Shown piece by piece: positions 17,298 to 24,725 of a stretch of 64,000 bases of DNA. The translations under genes were made by a program, and so were the position numbers. Within the stretch, counting starts at the first letter, position 1, and every line of letters starts with the position of its first letter. A model generated the notes under the pieces. It had not been told where the DNA came from and did no database searches. It saw only the letters and a program-made list of their open reading frames with translations. Source of the DNA: a virus. Location of the stretch: positions 62,001 through 126,000 of IMG/VR virus record IMGVR_UViG_3300042319_002138, one strand, 5' to 3'.

Positions 17298-17456
17298 TTA
17301 ATTTAAATCTTCACCGTATATATCTGTTTTTGGTCTACATTTTTCTTTGATGAGTTTTTCAACAAAAGCAAACATCTTTAAACCATTTTTTTCACAATAC
17401 TCTTTTAATAGTTTATGTGTTTGTGGTGTAATTTTTAAGTTTTTATCTCTTTTCAT
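17298..17456 (-). CDS. Small ribbon-helix-helix DNA-binding protein candidate
   Basis: This 52-aa gene runs from the ATG at 17456 to the TAA at 17298. The protein reads MKRDKNLKITPQTHKLLKEY, then CEKNGLKMFAFVEKLIKEKC and a short tail. The layout fits the ribbon-helix-helix (Arc/MetJ/CopG) fold: a beta-strand (NLKIT), helix A (PQTHKLLKEYCEKN), a turn (GLKM) and helix B (FAFVEKLIKEKC). Such proteins are dimeric repressors that bind short palindromes. The 140 bp upstream hold two inverted repeats, one overlapping a host-type -7 box. It is transcribed away from the tail sheath gene, so it could control itself and perhaps the sheath. No alignment was run. Confidence 0.68.
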   Translation of the reverse strand: MKRDKNLKITPQTHKLLKEYCEKNGLKMFAFVEKLIKEKCRPKTDIYGEDLN

Positions 17457-17476
17457 CTACTATTTATTGATAAGTA

Positions 17477-17499
17477 TGACAAAAGTATCTTTTTTGTCA
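17477..17499. promoter_or_regulatory. Inverted repeat overlapping a host-type -7 box
   Basis: TGACAAAA (17477-17484) and TTTTGTCA (17492-17499) are perfect inverted arms with a 7-bp spacer. On the minus strand the element contains TACTTTTG, a TAnnTTTG -7 box, placed about 25 bp before the 52-aa gene. A repressor bound here would block that promoter. Confidence 0.6.
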
Positions 17500-17504
17500 C
17501 ACTC

Positions 17505-17528
17505 ATTTTGTTGTTATAACAACAAAAT
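17505..17528. promoter_or_regulatory. Perfect 24-bp palindrome, operator candidate
   Basis: Each half is ATTTTGTTGTTA or its complement, with the centre at 17516/17517 and no mismatch. It lies between the divergent 52-aa regulator and the sheath gene, 23 bp before the sheath late motif. A weak bidirectional hairpin terminator is the alternative, but it has few G/C pairs and no unpaired loop. Confidence 0.55.
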
Positions 17529-17550
17529 AAAATTTTTGGTAAAGTCACCA

Positions 17551-17566
17551 ATATTTATTAATAAAA
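17551..17566 (+). promoter_or_regulatory. Late promoter candidate for tail sheath
   Basis: ATATTTATTAATAAAA, 30 bp before the sheath start. It is followed by an A-rich leader without Shine-Dalgarno sequence. The region 17240-17297 holds nothing I can recognise. Confidence 0.6.
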
Positions 17567-17596
17567 TAACGAAAGAAAAAAAAATAAAATTAAAAA

Positions 17597-20389
17597 ATGG
17601 CATCAGACAAAATATTTGTATCACCAGGTGTATTTACATCAGAAAAAGATTTAAGTTTCGTAGCGCAACAAGTAGGTGTTACAACTTTGGGTGTTGTTGG
17701 TGAAACGACTAAAGGACCAGCTTTTGAACCAATCTTCATTACAAACTATGAAGAGTTCTTAGCTATTTTCGGTGGTCTAAACTCTAAGAAATTTGGGGGA
17801 GAAGATAAAAAACCAATGTATGAATTACCTTACATTGCTAAAAGTTATCTACAACAATCAAACCAAATGTTTGTTACAAGAATTCTTGGTTTAACTGGTT
17901 ATGACGCAGGAGCGGCTTGGTTAATTACAGCAAGTGCTAACTACGACCCAACAACAATTGTATCGGTAACAACTACAGGGTGGACAGCATCTTTTACAGG
18001 AAACACTTTTGGTTCAATTTCTAACGCTAACGTACAAGCGTTATACAATTTAGGATTGTTCCCTAACGGACCAACATTAACAACAACAGAACCAATACCA
18101 AATGATATAGCAACTTACCCTGAAGGTATTGTATTCACAAAAACAGGTCTTTCTTTTATAGGGACATCAGCAAATATAACCCAAACTAGTTATATATCTA
18201 GTGCGAATACTGGTTCTGTTTCTGGTACAGTTACAACTTATTCAGCATCTTCTTATTCTGAATATGAAGGTATGGCATTAGCAATGTTACGTTCTAGAGG
18301 TGATTATGGTGATGTAAATACAGTAACCGATACACTTACATTTAGAACTTTACAAACTTCAAATGGTGTGGTTATGAACCCACTTACAACAGCTACTAAC
18401 GCGGAAGCTAACTTTGTTCTTTCAGCTACAAACGCCACAACAAGTGCAGTAACTGCTTACGAAGTTTCTTTAAACACATCCTCAAGAGATTATATGCCAA
18501 GAGTACTTGGTACTGATTGTTTTGATAGAGACCCTTATATTTTTGTTGAGGAAATTTATCCAAACAAATTAGCTGATTTAGTTTCAGCTGGATATATCTT
18601 AGGATTAAATTCTACCGTAACATACACAAACGATTTTAACAATTATAAACAACAATGGCAAACTCCTGAAACTCCTTGGGTTGTTTCTGAATTACGTGGT
18701 AACCTTGTTGAAAAATTATTCAAATTTATTTCTATCTCTGACGGTAGTTCGGGTAACAAAGAGATTAAAATCTCAATAGCTAACATCAAACCTGATACAA
18801 AACAATTTGATATCCTTGTTAGAGAATTTTATGACAACGATACAAGACCAACAATTATTGAGTCTTTCCGTAAAGTTGTTATGAATCCTGCTGATGATAA
18901 CTATATTGCTAGAAGAATAGGTACCGCTGACGGTGAATTCTCTTTAAAGAGTAGATACATTATGATGGTTATGAACGCTGAAGCACCAATTGACTCATTC
19001 GCAGCGGGTTATGAAGGTTATGTTGTTAGAGATTATCCTGTAGGTGTATTAGCACCACAATTAAACTACAAAACACAATACGATATTGTTAATGATACAA
19101 TTAGAAAAGTTTACTTAGGTATTTCTGATACAGTTGGTATTGACCAAAACATGTTTAATTGGAAAGGTTATACTAATGACGCATCACCTAATCAATGGAC
19201 AGCTACAACAAAAGGTTTCCACATGGATAGTGGAGCTACAGTAGCAGGTACTTTTGAAGTAGGATGTTGTCCGTTTAGAACAATCGCTGGTATTGAAGGT
19301 ACTTCTTATCAGTCTATTCAAGCTAGAAAATTCACATTCGCACCTTATTTAGGATTTGACGGATGGAACTGTTATAGAAATACAAGAACAAATACTGATA
19401 GATATAGAGTTGGTAGAGCTGGTTTTGACGCAGGTTTACTTAACGGTGAATTTGAAAACATTACCGCTACTCAAGGTACTTCTGATTACTACGCATACCA
19501 AGAAGGTATCTACACATTTAGAAATCCTGAAGCAGTAAACATTAACGTATTAGCAACACCTGGTATTGATTACTCAGAAAATAATTCATTGGTTGGTTTA
19601 ACAATTGACATGGTTGAAGAAGAAAGAGCTGATTCAGTTTATATCTTAACTTCTCCTGAAGGTGTTACTTACAACAATGTTGTTCAATTAACTAGTATTG
19701 GGTTCGCAACAATTAGTAATTATACAGCTGATGACATGGTAGGTTTACTTGAAGCAGCAGATATTGACTCTAACTACACAGCCACTTATTGGCCATGGAT
19801 TCAATCAAAAGATACTGAAAATAATGTTAACGTTTGGTTACCACCTACATATGAAGTAGTACGTAACATCGCTTTAACTGATAACGTATCATTCCCTTGG
19901 TTCGCTTCAGCTGGTTACACAAGGGGTCTTACTTCAGCTATTCAAGCTAGAGTTAAATTGACTGAAGCTGATAGAGATACTTTATATGAAGGAAGAATTA
20001 ACCCAATGGCTACATTCTCTGACCAAGGAGTTGTAATTTGGGGTAACAAAAACTTACAAATAGCTGATTCAGCTCTTGATAGATTGAACATCAGAAGATT
20101 GTTACTACAAACAAGAAAGTTGATTTCAGCAGTAGCAGTAAGATTGTTGTTCGAACAAAACGACCAAATCGTAAGAAATCAATTCTTATCACTTGTTAAC
20201 CCAATCTTGGAAAACATTAAGAGAGAAAGAGGTTTGGCTGACTTTAGAGTTCAATTATCAAGTGACCCTGAAGAAATTGACAGAAATGAATTAAGAGGTA
20301 AAATCTTTTTAAAACCTGTACCAGCTTTAGAATTCATAATCTTAGAGTTCAACGTAACTTCAACAGGAGCGTCATTCGACAATCTATAA
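17597..20389 (+). CDS. gp18: Contractile tail sheath protein (gp18-like)
   Basis: The 930-aa protein begins with the typical sheath start (FVSPGVFTSEKDLS, then GVVGETTKGPAFEPIFITNYEEFLAIFGG) and ends with the conserved sheath C-terminal domain (NIRRLLLQTRKLISAVAVRLL, FLSLVNPILENIKRERGLADF, KIFLKPVPALEFIILEFNV). The N- and C-terminal segments make the core domain that links subunits during contraction. It is much longer than T4 gp18 (659 aa); the extra is in the middle, about residues 120-450, which should be surface domains. Codon choice here is less extreme than in neighbouring genes, with more C-ending codons, as expected for a highly expressed structural gene. Confidence 0.95.
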   Translation: MASDKIFVSPGVFTSEKDLSFVAQQVGVTTLGVVGETTKGPAFEPIFITNYEEFLAIFGGLNSKKFGGEDKKPMYELPYIAKSYLQQSNQMFVTRILGLTGYDAGAAWLITASANYDPTTIVSVTTTGWTASFTGNTFGSISNANVQALYNLGLFPNGPTLTTTEPIPNDIATYPEGIVFTKTGLSFIGTSANITQTSYISSANTGSVSGTVTTYSASSYSEYEGMALAMLRSRGDYGDVNTVTDTLTFRTLQTSNGVVMNPLTTATNAEANFVLSATNATTSAVTAYEVSLNTSSRDYMPRVLGTDCFDRDPYIFVEEIYPNKLADLVSAGYILGLNSTVTYTNDFNNYKQQWQTPETPWVVSELRGNLVEKLFKFISISDGSSGNKEIKISIANIKPDTKQFDILVREFYDNDTRPTIIESFRKVVMNPADDNYIARRIGTADGEFSLKSRYIMMVMNAEAPIDSFAAGYEGYVVRDYPVGVLAPQLNYKTQYDIVNDTIRKVYLGISDTVGIDQNMFNWKGYTNDASPNQWTATTKGFHMDSGATVAGTFEVGCCPFRTIAGIEGTSYQSIQARKFTFAPYLGFDGWNCYRNTRTNTDRYRVGRAGFDAGLLNGEFENITATQGTSDYYAYQEGIYTFRNPEAVNINVLATPGIDYSENNSLVGLTIDMVEEERADSVYILTSPEGVTYNNVVQLTSIGFATISNYTADDMVGLLEAADIDSNYTATYWPWIQSKDTENNVNVWLPPTYEVVRNIALTDNVSFPWFASAGYTRGLTSAIQARVKLTEADRDTLYEGRINPMATFSDQGVVIWGNKNLQIADSALDRLNIRRLLLQTRKLISAVAVRLLFEQNDQIVRNQFLSLVNPILENIKRERGLADFRVQLSSDPEEIDRNELRGKIFLKPVPALEFIILEFNVTSTGASFDNL

Positions 20390-20400
20390 AAAATAAAAAA

Positions 20401-20432
20401 GAAAAGGCTTTCGGGCCTTTTCTCTTTTTTTT
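20401..20432 (+). terminator. Rho-independent terminator after sheath gene
   Basis: GAAAAGGC (20401-20408) pairs with GCCTTTTC (20415-20422) around a 6-base loop, followed by a T run to 20432. Confidence 0.9.
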
Positions 20433-20433
20433 A

Positions 20434-20448
20434 ATATTTATAATAAAA
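20434..20448 (+). promoter_or_regulatory. Late promoter candidate
   Basis: ATATTTATAATAAAA, 9 bp before the 184-aa gene and just after the sheath terminator, so a new transcript should begin here. Confidence 0.6.
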
Positions 20449-20456
20449 AAGAAACT

Positions 20457-21011
20457 ATGTCAAAAATTATAACAAAAAGACAATTAAATACCTTAATCGA
20501 ATCTACATTAAAAGAGTATGTTCGAGACGAAGACGCTATTTACGCAATGCCAGGTGGTGAGGAATTTATGAACAAAATGGACCAAGAATACAATCCAAAT
20601 TCACCTTCTGAGTATCATAGAGATATTGATAAAAAGAATCAAGAAGCAGAAAAAAACAAGGCTAATACTAATGAAGACTATATGGAAGATAAAACTTGTT
20701 CTGAGTGTGGTGGAGTAATTAAAGAAGGTCTTTGTGAGTCTGGGTGTGGGTCACAAATGGAAGAAGGTAGTTACATGAAAGAAGACGAACTTGAGGAGGG
20801 TAACGCTTTTTCAGGAGCATTAGAAACAGCTAGAAAAGAAGGTAAAACTGAGTTTGAATTTAATGGTAAAACTTATCCTGTTGAGGGTGAGGATAAGGTT
20901 AAAGAATCAGTTAAAGATTTAGCCGAATCAGTTACAAAAACTTTTAACCCTTCATTCTTAACTGAAAATATGGATAACTTTAATAAGTTAATTAATTACA
21001 GAAACAAATAA
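20457..21011 (+). CDS. Unknown acidic protein with zinc-ribbon-like cysteines
   Basis: The 184-aa protein starts MSKIITKRQLNTLIESTLKE, a short amphipathic helix like those on several neighbours. Residues ~79-100 contain TCSECGGVIKEGLCESGCGS, a cysteine cluster that could bind zinc. The rest is rich in Glu, Lys and Asn and looks largely disordered, ending FLTENMDNFNKLINYRNK. No enzyme motif is seen. It lies between the sheath and other late genes and is probably a virion or assembly protein. I do not recognise the family. Confidence 0.75.
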   Translation: MSKIITKRQLNTLIESTLKEYVRDEDAIYAMPGGEEFMNKMDQEYNPNSPSEYHRDIDKKNQEAEKNKANTNEDYMEDKTCSECGGVIKEGLCESGCGSQMEEGSYMKEDELEEGNAFSGALETARKEGKTEFEFNGKTYPVEGEDKVKESVKDLAESVTKTFNPSFLTENMDNFNKLINYRNK

Positions 21012-21022
21012 AAAAAAATAAA

Positions 21023-21622
21023 ATGAGTAAGATTAGATATAAAATCAGAAAAGAACAACTAGAAAGAGTTGTGGAATCTTTTGTAATGGAATCTACAGAA
21101 GGTAAGATGATAGTTAAAGACGCTGCCAAAAAACATAAAATGAATATGGGAGCTGAACAAAATGATGATATGGGTGATGGAATGAAAAAAGCTCCTGTAT
21201 CTAAAAAACACAAAATGAAACAAGCTCCTGAAGTTAAGAAAAACATTCATGGAAAAGTTTCTGAATCTAGAATGGCAGAAATTAAAAACATAATGGAAAC
21301 TTATGGAATTACTGAAGACGAACTAGAAGAAGGTATGATTTTTAAAACACCAGAAGAACTTATGGCTAGAGGACAAAAAATAATTTCTATGGACTCAAAC
21401 GCTGAAAGAATTTACAACACTATTAAAAGAGATGAAAGTAAGTATGGTGAAAACTCAGCTAATAAATATTTAATATTTATTGGAAAAAGTAAGGGTAGAA
21501 TGCTTTACGCTACTTGGGATAAAGGTCTTATGGCTCCAGATAAAACAATGGGTTATTGGATTGAAAGAGGTAAACCTAGAAGTGGTTATGACAAATCTAC
21601 TGGTAGTGGAACCGAACTATAA
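21023..21622 (+). CDS. Unknown late protein with N-terminal helix tag
   Basis: The 199-aa protein starts MSKIRYKIRKEQLERVVESF, again the short charged-helix type. Residues 30-80 are rich in Met, Lys and Ala (KKHKMNMGAEQNDDMGDGMK and a second HKMKQAPEVKK copy), probably disordered. Residues ~105-199 look folded: MIFKTPEELMARGQKIISMD, YLIFIGKSKGRMLYATWDKG, and MGYWIERGK. I do not recognise the family. It follows the 184-aa gene by 11 bp and ends just before a terminator, so the two form one transcript. Confidence 0.75.
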   Translation: MSKIRYKIRKEQLERVVESFVMESTEGKMIVKDAAKKHKMNMGAEQNDDMGDGMKKAPVSKKHKMKQAPEVKKNIHGKVSESRMAEIKNIMETYGITEDELEEGMIFKTPEELMARGQKIISMDSNAERIYNTIKRDESKYGENSANKYLIFIGKSKGRMLYATWDKGLMAPDKTMGYWIERGKPRSGYDKSTGSGTEL

Positions 21623-21628
21623 AATTAT

Positions 21629-21657
21629 AAAAACCCCTTTTAAAGGGGTTTTTTTAT
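21629..21657. terminator. Bidirectional rho-independent terminator
   Basis: AAAAACCCC (21629-21637) pairs with GGGGTTTTT (21645-21653), with T runs outward on both strands. It serves the 199-aa gene and the convergent membrane-protein gene, whose stop codon it overlaps. Confidence 0.9.
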
Positions 21658-21974
21658 TTATCACCGTTAAGTCCCTCAAAAAATTTATAATGGTCTTCCA
21701 ATGACATGTTATTTACATGTACAATATCTGAGTACAATTGGTACTTGTTATTGAAAAATAAACCTGACAATAAAAAAACAATAAAAAAAGGTAGTGTGAC
21801 GTTCATTGGTGTCATAGTTAACATAGTTAAGGTGACAAAAGACAAACCAAAAGAATGTTTTGTAATTAAACCAAGAATATTTTTTTTACGCAAATTACTT
21901 TCTTTTTGCTTTTTGTACTCAATCTCCTGTTCAGGGGTTAGTCTAAATTGTTCTTTAAAATCTTCTAGTGTCAT
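21654..21974 (-). CDS. Small two-helix membrane protein
   Basis: The 106-aa protein has a charged N-terminus (LEDFKEQFRLTPEQEIEYKK), then two hydrophobic helices at about residues 36-53 and 57-74 (SFGLSFVTLTMLTM and VTLPFFIVFLLSGLFF) separated by a short turn, and a soluble tail. Such a hairpin could be a holin, an exclusion protein or a membrane anchor; nothing decides among them. It stands alone on the minus strand between late genes. A TATATTTG host-type box precedes it, so it may be made at a different time from its neighbours. Confidence 0.75.
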   Translation of the reverse strand: MTLEDFKEQFRLTPEQEIEYKKQKESNLRKKNILGLITKHSFGLSFVTLTMLTMTPMNVTLPFFIVFLLSGLFFNNKYQLYSDIVHVNNMSLEDHYKFFEGLNGDK

Positions 21975-21993
21975 AACTTTATCTATTTTTTAT

Positions 21994-22019
21994 CAAATAT
22001 AACAATATTTATCTATATA
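21994..22019. promoter_or_regulatory. Divergent promoter region
   Basis: On the minus strand TATATTTG (21994-22001) lies about 19 bp before the membrane-protein start, with a poor TTTATG at the -33 place 19 bp further up. On the plus strand ATATTTATCTATA (22005-22017) is a weak late-type motif for the HAD-like gene. Confidence 0.45.
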
Positions 22020-22039
22020 TCATAAATATTTTAAAAAAT

Positions 22040-22900
22040 ATGAAAAAAATTATTTTAACAGAATCACAAAAAATAAAACTACAACAATATCTTAAAGAAG
22101 AAAAAAATATTCGTATGTATGTTTTTGATTGGGATGACAACATTTTAAGGATGCCTACAGAGGTTAAAATGGAGAAGAATGAAAACGGTAAGTGGGTCCC
22201 ATTAAGAGTTTCCACAGAAGATTTTGCTCATTTTAGAACTGACCCTAATTATAGAACAACCCCTGATTCATTTTCCGATTTTACAAATAATGAGGCTTTT
22301 TTAATTGACGCAAAAAAAGCTATTAATAATAAAAGTTTTGCACCAAGTTACAAAAAATTTATTGAATCATTAATATACGCAAACCCATTCGCAATTAATA
22401 CTGCTAGGGGTCATAGTCCAAACACATTAAAAGAGGGGGTAAAACTTTTCATTCAAACGGTATTAAGTGATGATGAAAAAATGATGATGATTAATAATAT
22501 CAAAAAAGAATTACCACAAAGTTTAGTAAAAGGATTAAACAATAAACAATTAATAGATTTATATTTAGATGAGATGGGTGAGTTTTACCCTGTTACTTCT
22601 GAAGAGTTTGGTGATAGGTTTGGCCTTAATGTAAAAGGTGGGGCTTCAAATCCTGAAAATTCTAAAAAAGTGGCTATTGCTCACTTTGTAGAAAAGGTGT
22701 TTAAAAACGTAGAAAAATTAATCCAAAGTGGTGAATATACAAAAGTATCTTTTGGTTTTTCTGATGATGATGTTAGAAATGTTAAAGCTACGGTTGAGTT
22801 ACTGGAAGATGAATTATCTAAAATGTATCCTGAAATACACTTTGTTATATATGATACATCTGACGGTGGGAATAAAAAAATAGTTATTGAGAAAGAATGA
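22040..22900 (+). CDS. HAD-like phosphatase family protein with helix tag
   Basis: The 286-aa protein starts MKKIILTESQKIKLQQYLKE, a tag-like helix. It then has HAD motifs: I at residues 28-35 (VFDWDDNI, with D30 and D32), II in NTARGHSPN, a Lys in NSKKVAIAHF, and IV in FGFSDDDVRNVKA. HAD enzymes hydrolyse phosphate esters, or phosphonates, on small molecules or nucleic-acid ends. The usual Thr after the second Asp is Asn here, which is tolerated in some members. A large helical cap sits between motifs I and II. The substrate is unknown. The TGA overlaps the ATG of a small lipoprotein gene (ATGA). Confidence 0.78.
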   Translation: MKKIILTESQKIKLQQYLKEEKNIRMYVFDWDDNILRMPTEVKMEKNENGKWVPLRVSTEDFAHFRTDPNYRTTPDSFSDFTNNEAFLIDAKKAINNKSFAPSYKKFIESLIYANPFAINTARGHSPNTLKEGVKLFIQTVLSDDEKMMMINNIKKELPQSLVKGLNNKQLIDLYLDEMGEFYPVTSEEFGDRFGLNVKGGASNPENSKKVAIAHFVEKVFKNVEKLIQSGEYTKVSFGFSDDDVRNVKATVELLEDELSKMYPEIHFVIYDTSDGGNKKIVIEKE

Positions 22901-23016
22901 GGTTAATTTTAATAATATTAGGTGTCACTATTTTATTTTCTTGTAAAAGTACAAGAAATGGTGATTGTGATGCTTACAGTAAAAATGAAGTAAAAAGTGA
23001 AGTTAATCAGATGTAA
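22897..23016 (+). CDS. Small lipoprotein (39 aa)
   Basis: A 39-aa reading frame begins at the ATG that overlaps the previous stop (ATGA) and ends at the TAA at 23016, 20 bp inside the next gene. It reads MRLILIILGVTILFSCKSTR, then a short polar tail. The first 15 residues are a lipoprotein signal peptide with lipobox LFSC (Cys16), like the many small Bacteroidota lipoproteins. The residues after the Cys (KSTRNGD) lack the usual acidic surface-export signal, so it should stay on the periplasmic side of the outer membrane. Phage lipoproteins of this size often block superinfection or help lysis; that role is inference. Confidence 0.7.
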   Translation: MRLILIILGVTILFSCKSTRNGDCDAYSKNEVKSEVNQM

Positions 23017-23941
23017 TACTTGTGAAGATGTTGTTAGATTAGTACATACTAAGTGGAAGACTTGTGAATGTGGTAAATCTGGTGGTCAATACAATGACGA
23101 TTTAATTAGTGCTACTATCGGTGGTGACTGTGAAGTTATAGGTTTAAGAAATGATTTTTTTAAAGAACAACCATTTTCTAAAAAAAGAAATGGTAAAGAC
23201 GTAATCATACAAGGTGAATACTTGGGTGATAATCAGATACACAGAATCAAATCAGGAAAAGGACCAAAATTAAAAATGGAAATTAAAGATAATGGTGATG
23301 GAACACATGATATTATCTTTAAAGATAAACGAGATTATACTGTAAATGTAAAAGGTAGTGATAAAAAGCCCAAAGAACTAAAGGGGGTAACATCTAATAC
23401 CGAACCAAGTTTTAAAGATAAAAAGGTTAAAAAAGAATCTTTTATTTCTATTAAAAAAATAATTAAAGAAGAGATGGAAGATTTTGAATGGACAAATCAA
23501 ATAGACCCATTAGAAAACTTTAAGGAATTCTTTTACGGTACTGGTGAATACGAATCTAATAGAAAAAATTCTCCAGGTATTTATATTGCTCGTGATATTA
23601 AATGGTGGTACAATTGGATTCATGAGATTGAAATGTCTCACGCCAGTTTTTTAGAAGATATTGAAGACTTAAATAACATGGTACATGACTTAGTTAATCC
23701 AATAGATGGTTCAGAAAAATATCGAATCTTAGCTATAGACGTATATTCTTACCTTTCACCCACAAGACATTTAGGTGGTAAAAATTATTTACAAGATTCA
23801 GCTAGAACAATAGTTGATGGTTATGAAACATTAGGTCTTTTTGCTAAAAAAAATAATTTAACTCTTTTAGAAACTTTATTTATTTTTGAACAGTTCTTGG
23901 ATAAAATGCGTCATGAAGGTAAACCTTTACACAAAAATTAA
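22997..23941 (+). CDS. Unknown protein with N-terminal zinc ribbon and internal helix tag
   Basis: The 314-aa protein starts at a GTG, since no suitable ATG keeps the N-terminal cysteines. Residues 4-28 hold RCNTCEDVVRLVHTKWKTCE followed by CG, a two-CxxC-like zinc ribbon. Residues ~60-140 are beta-rich and charged. Residues ~148-160 (FISIKKIIKEEMEDF) repeat the charged-helix motif seen at the N-termini of neighbours, which suggests a fusion of two genes. The C-terminal half (~165-314) is helical (WWYNWIHEIEMSHASFLEDIE, DSARTIVDGYETLGLFAKK). I do not recognise a function. It overlaps the lipoprotein by 20 bp and ends at a terminator. Confidence 0.72.
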   Translation: MKLIRCNTCEDVVRLVHTKWKTCECGKSGGQYNDDLISATIGGDCEVIGLRNDFFKEQPFSKKRNGKDVIIQGEYLGDNQIHRIKSGKGPKLKMEIKDNGDGTHDIIFKDKRDYTVNVKGSDKKPKELKGVTSNTEPSFKDKKVKKESFISIKKIIKEEMEDFEWTNQIDPLENFKEFFYGTGEYESNRKNSPGIYIARDIKWWYNWIHEIEMSHASFLEDIEDLNNMVHDLVNPIDGSEKYRILAIDVYSYLSPTRHLGGKNYLQDSARTIVDGYETLGLFAKKNNLTLLETLFIFEQFLDKMRHEGKPLHKN

Positions 23942-23950
23942 TAGAATATA

Positions 23951-23980
23951 AAAAAAGGGTCCGAAGACCCTTTTTTATTT
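23951..23980. terminator. Bidirectional rho-independent terminator
   Basis: AAAAAAGGGTC (23951-23961) and GACCCTTTTTT (23966-23976) pair around a CGAA tetraloop. It sits between the convergent 314-aa gene and clpP. Confidence 0.92.
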
Positions 23981-24664
23981 TTTCTTGACTTTACCAATTA
24001 CCTCATCAATAATACCATATTCCAAAGCTTCATCAGAGCTTAACCATAAATCACGTTGAGCGTCTTTTTCAACTTGTGAAGGTTTTTTACCACAATACTC
24101 ACCCAAAAGTTCAAACAACAATTTGTTTGTTTTTTCCCATTCAATCATAGTAATACGTGCGTCTTGGATATTACCCCCAGCACCACCACTAGATTGGTGT
24201 AACATTGTTTTTGAAAAACGTAGAGAACTTCTCATACCTTTTGTACCCGCTCCTAAAAGGACTGAACCCATTGAAGCTGCCATACCCGTGTTAATTGTTT
24301 GGATTTTTGTGTCAATATAGTTCATTACGTCAACCATAGAGAGACCTGATTTAACAGAACCACCTGGACTATCAATGTGCATTGTGATTGTTTTCTTTGG
24401 GTCTTGTTGTGACAAGAAAAGAAGTTGTGCCTGTACCGTGATAGCCATTCTATCATCAACAGGACCAGCACACCAAATAATTCTATCCATCATCAATCTA
24501 TCGAATACTGACATTGCTGCAACGTTCATCTGACGTTCTTCAATAATTGTTGGGGTAACTGAACCAATCACGTTTGGTATTGCTGATTGAAAATTTTGGT
24601 AGTCGTGTAGGGTTTGTGAGCCAATACCCATATGCTTTATTGCATATTTATCAAATTCTGTCAT
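23975..24664 (-). CDS. clpP: ClpP-like serine protease
   Basis: The 229-aa protein has the full ClpP triad: Ser131 in TGMAASMGS, His156 in TMLHQSSGG and Asp204 in QRDLWLSS, with spacing close to bacterial ClpP (25 and 48 residues). HIDSPGGSV forms the oxyanion strand. An N-terminal extension of about 40 residues precedes the family start. ClpP forms a tetradecameric chamber and needs an unfoldase partner; none is seen here, so it might use host ClpX or act as a prohead maturation protease. It stands alone on the minus strand, with a terminator behind it and a divergent promoter region in front. Confidence 0.95.
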   Translation of the reverse strand: MTEFDKYAIKHMGIGSQTLHDYQNFQSAIPNVIGSVTPTIIEERQMNVAAMSVFDRLMMDRIIWCAGPVDDRMAITVQAQLLFLSQQDPKKTITMHIDSPGGSVKSGLSMVDVMNYIDTKIQTINTGMAASMGSVLLGAGTKGMRSSLRFSKTMLHQSSGGAGGNIQDARITMIEWEKTNKLLFELLGEYCGKKPSQVEKDAQRDLWLSSDEALEYGIIDEVIGKVKKK

Positions 24665-24699
24665 ATTTTATCTTTTATTATTTTTTTCTTAAAACAAGA

Positions 24700-24714
24700 A
24701 TATTTATAATAAAA
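24700..24714 (+). promoter_or_regulatory. Late promoter candidate
   Basis: ATATTTATAATAAAA, 11 bp before the 806-aa gene and 36 bp beyond the divergent clpP start. Confidence 0.6.
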
Positions 24715-24725
24715 CAATTTGTCAA

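Noticed and set aside
17505-17528. The 24-bp palindrome as a rho-independent terminator
   Set aside because: There is no loop, few G/C pairs, and no gene ends toward it; an operator between divergent genes fits better.
17347-17703. A 118-aa plus-strand frame across the sheath leader
   Set aside because: It runs against the RHH gene and into the sheath gene in another frame, crosses both palindromes, and has unlikely composition.
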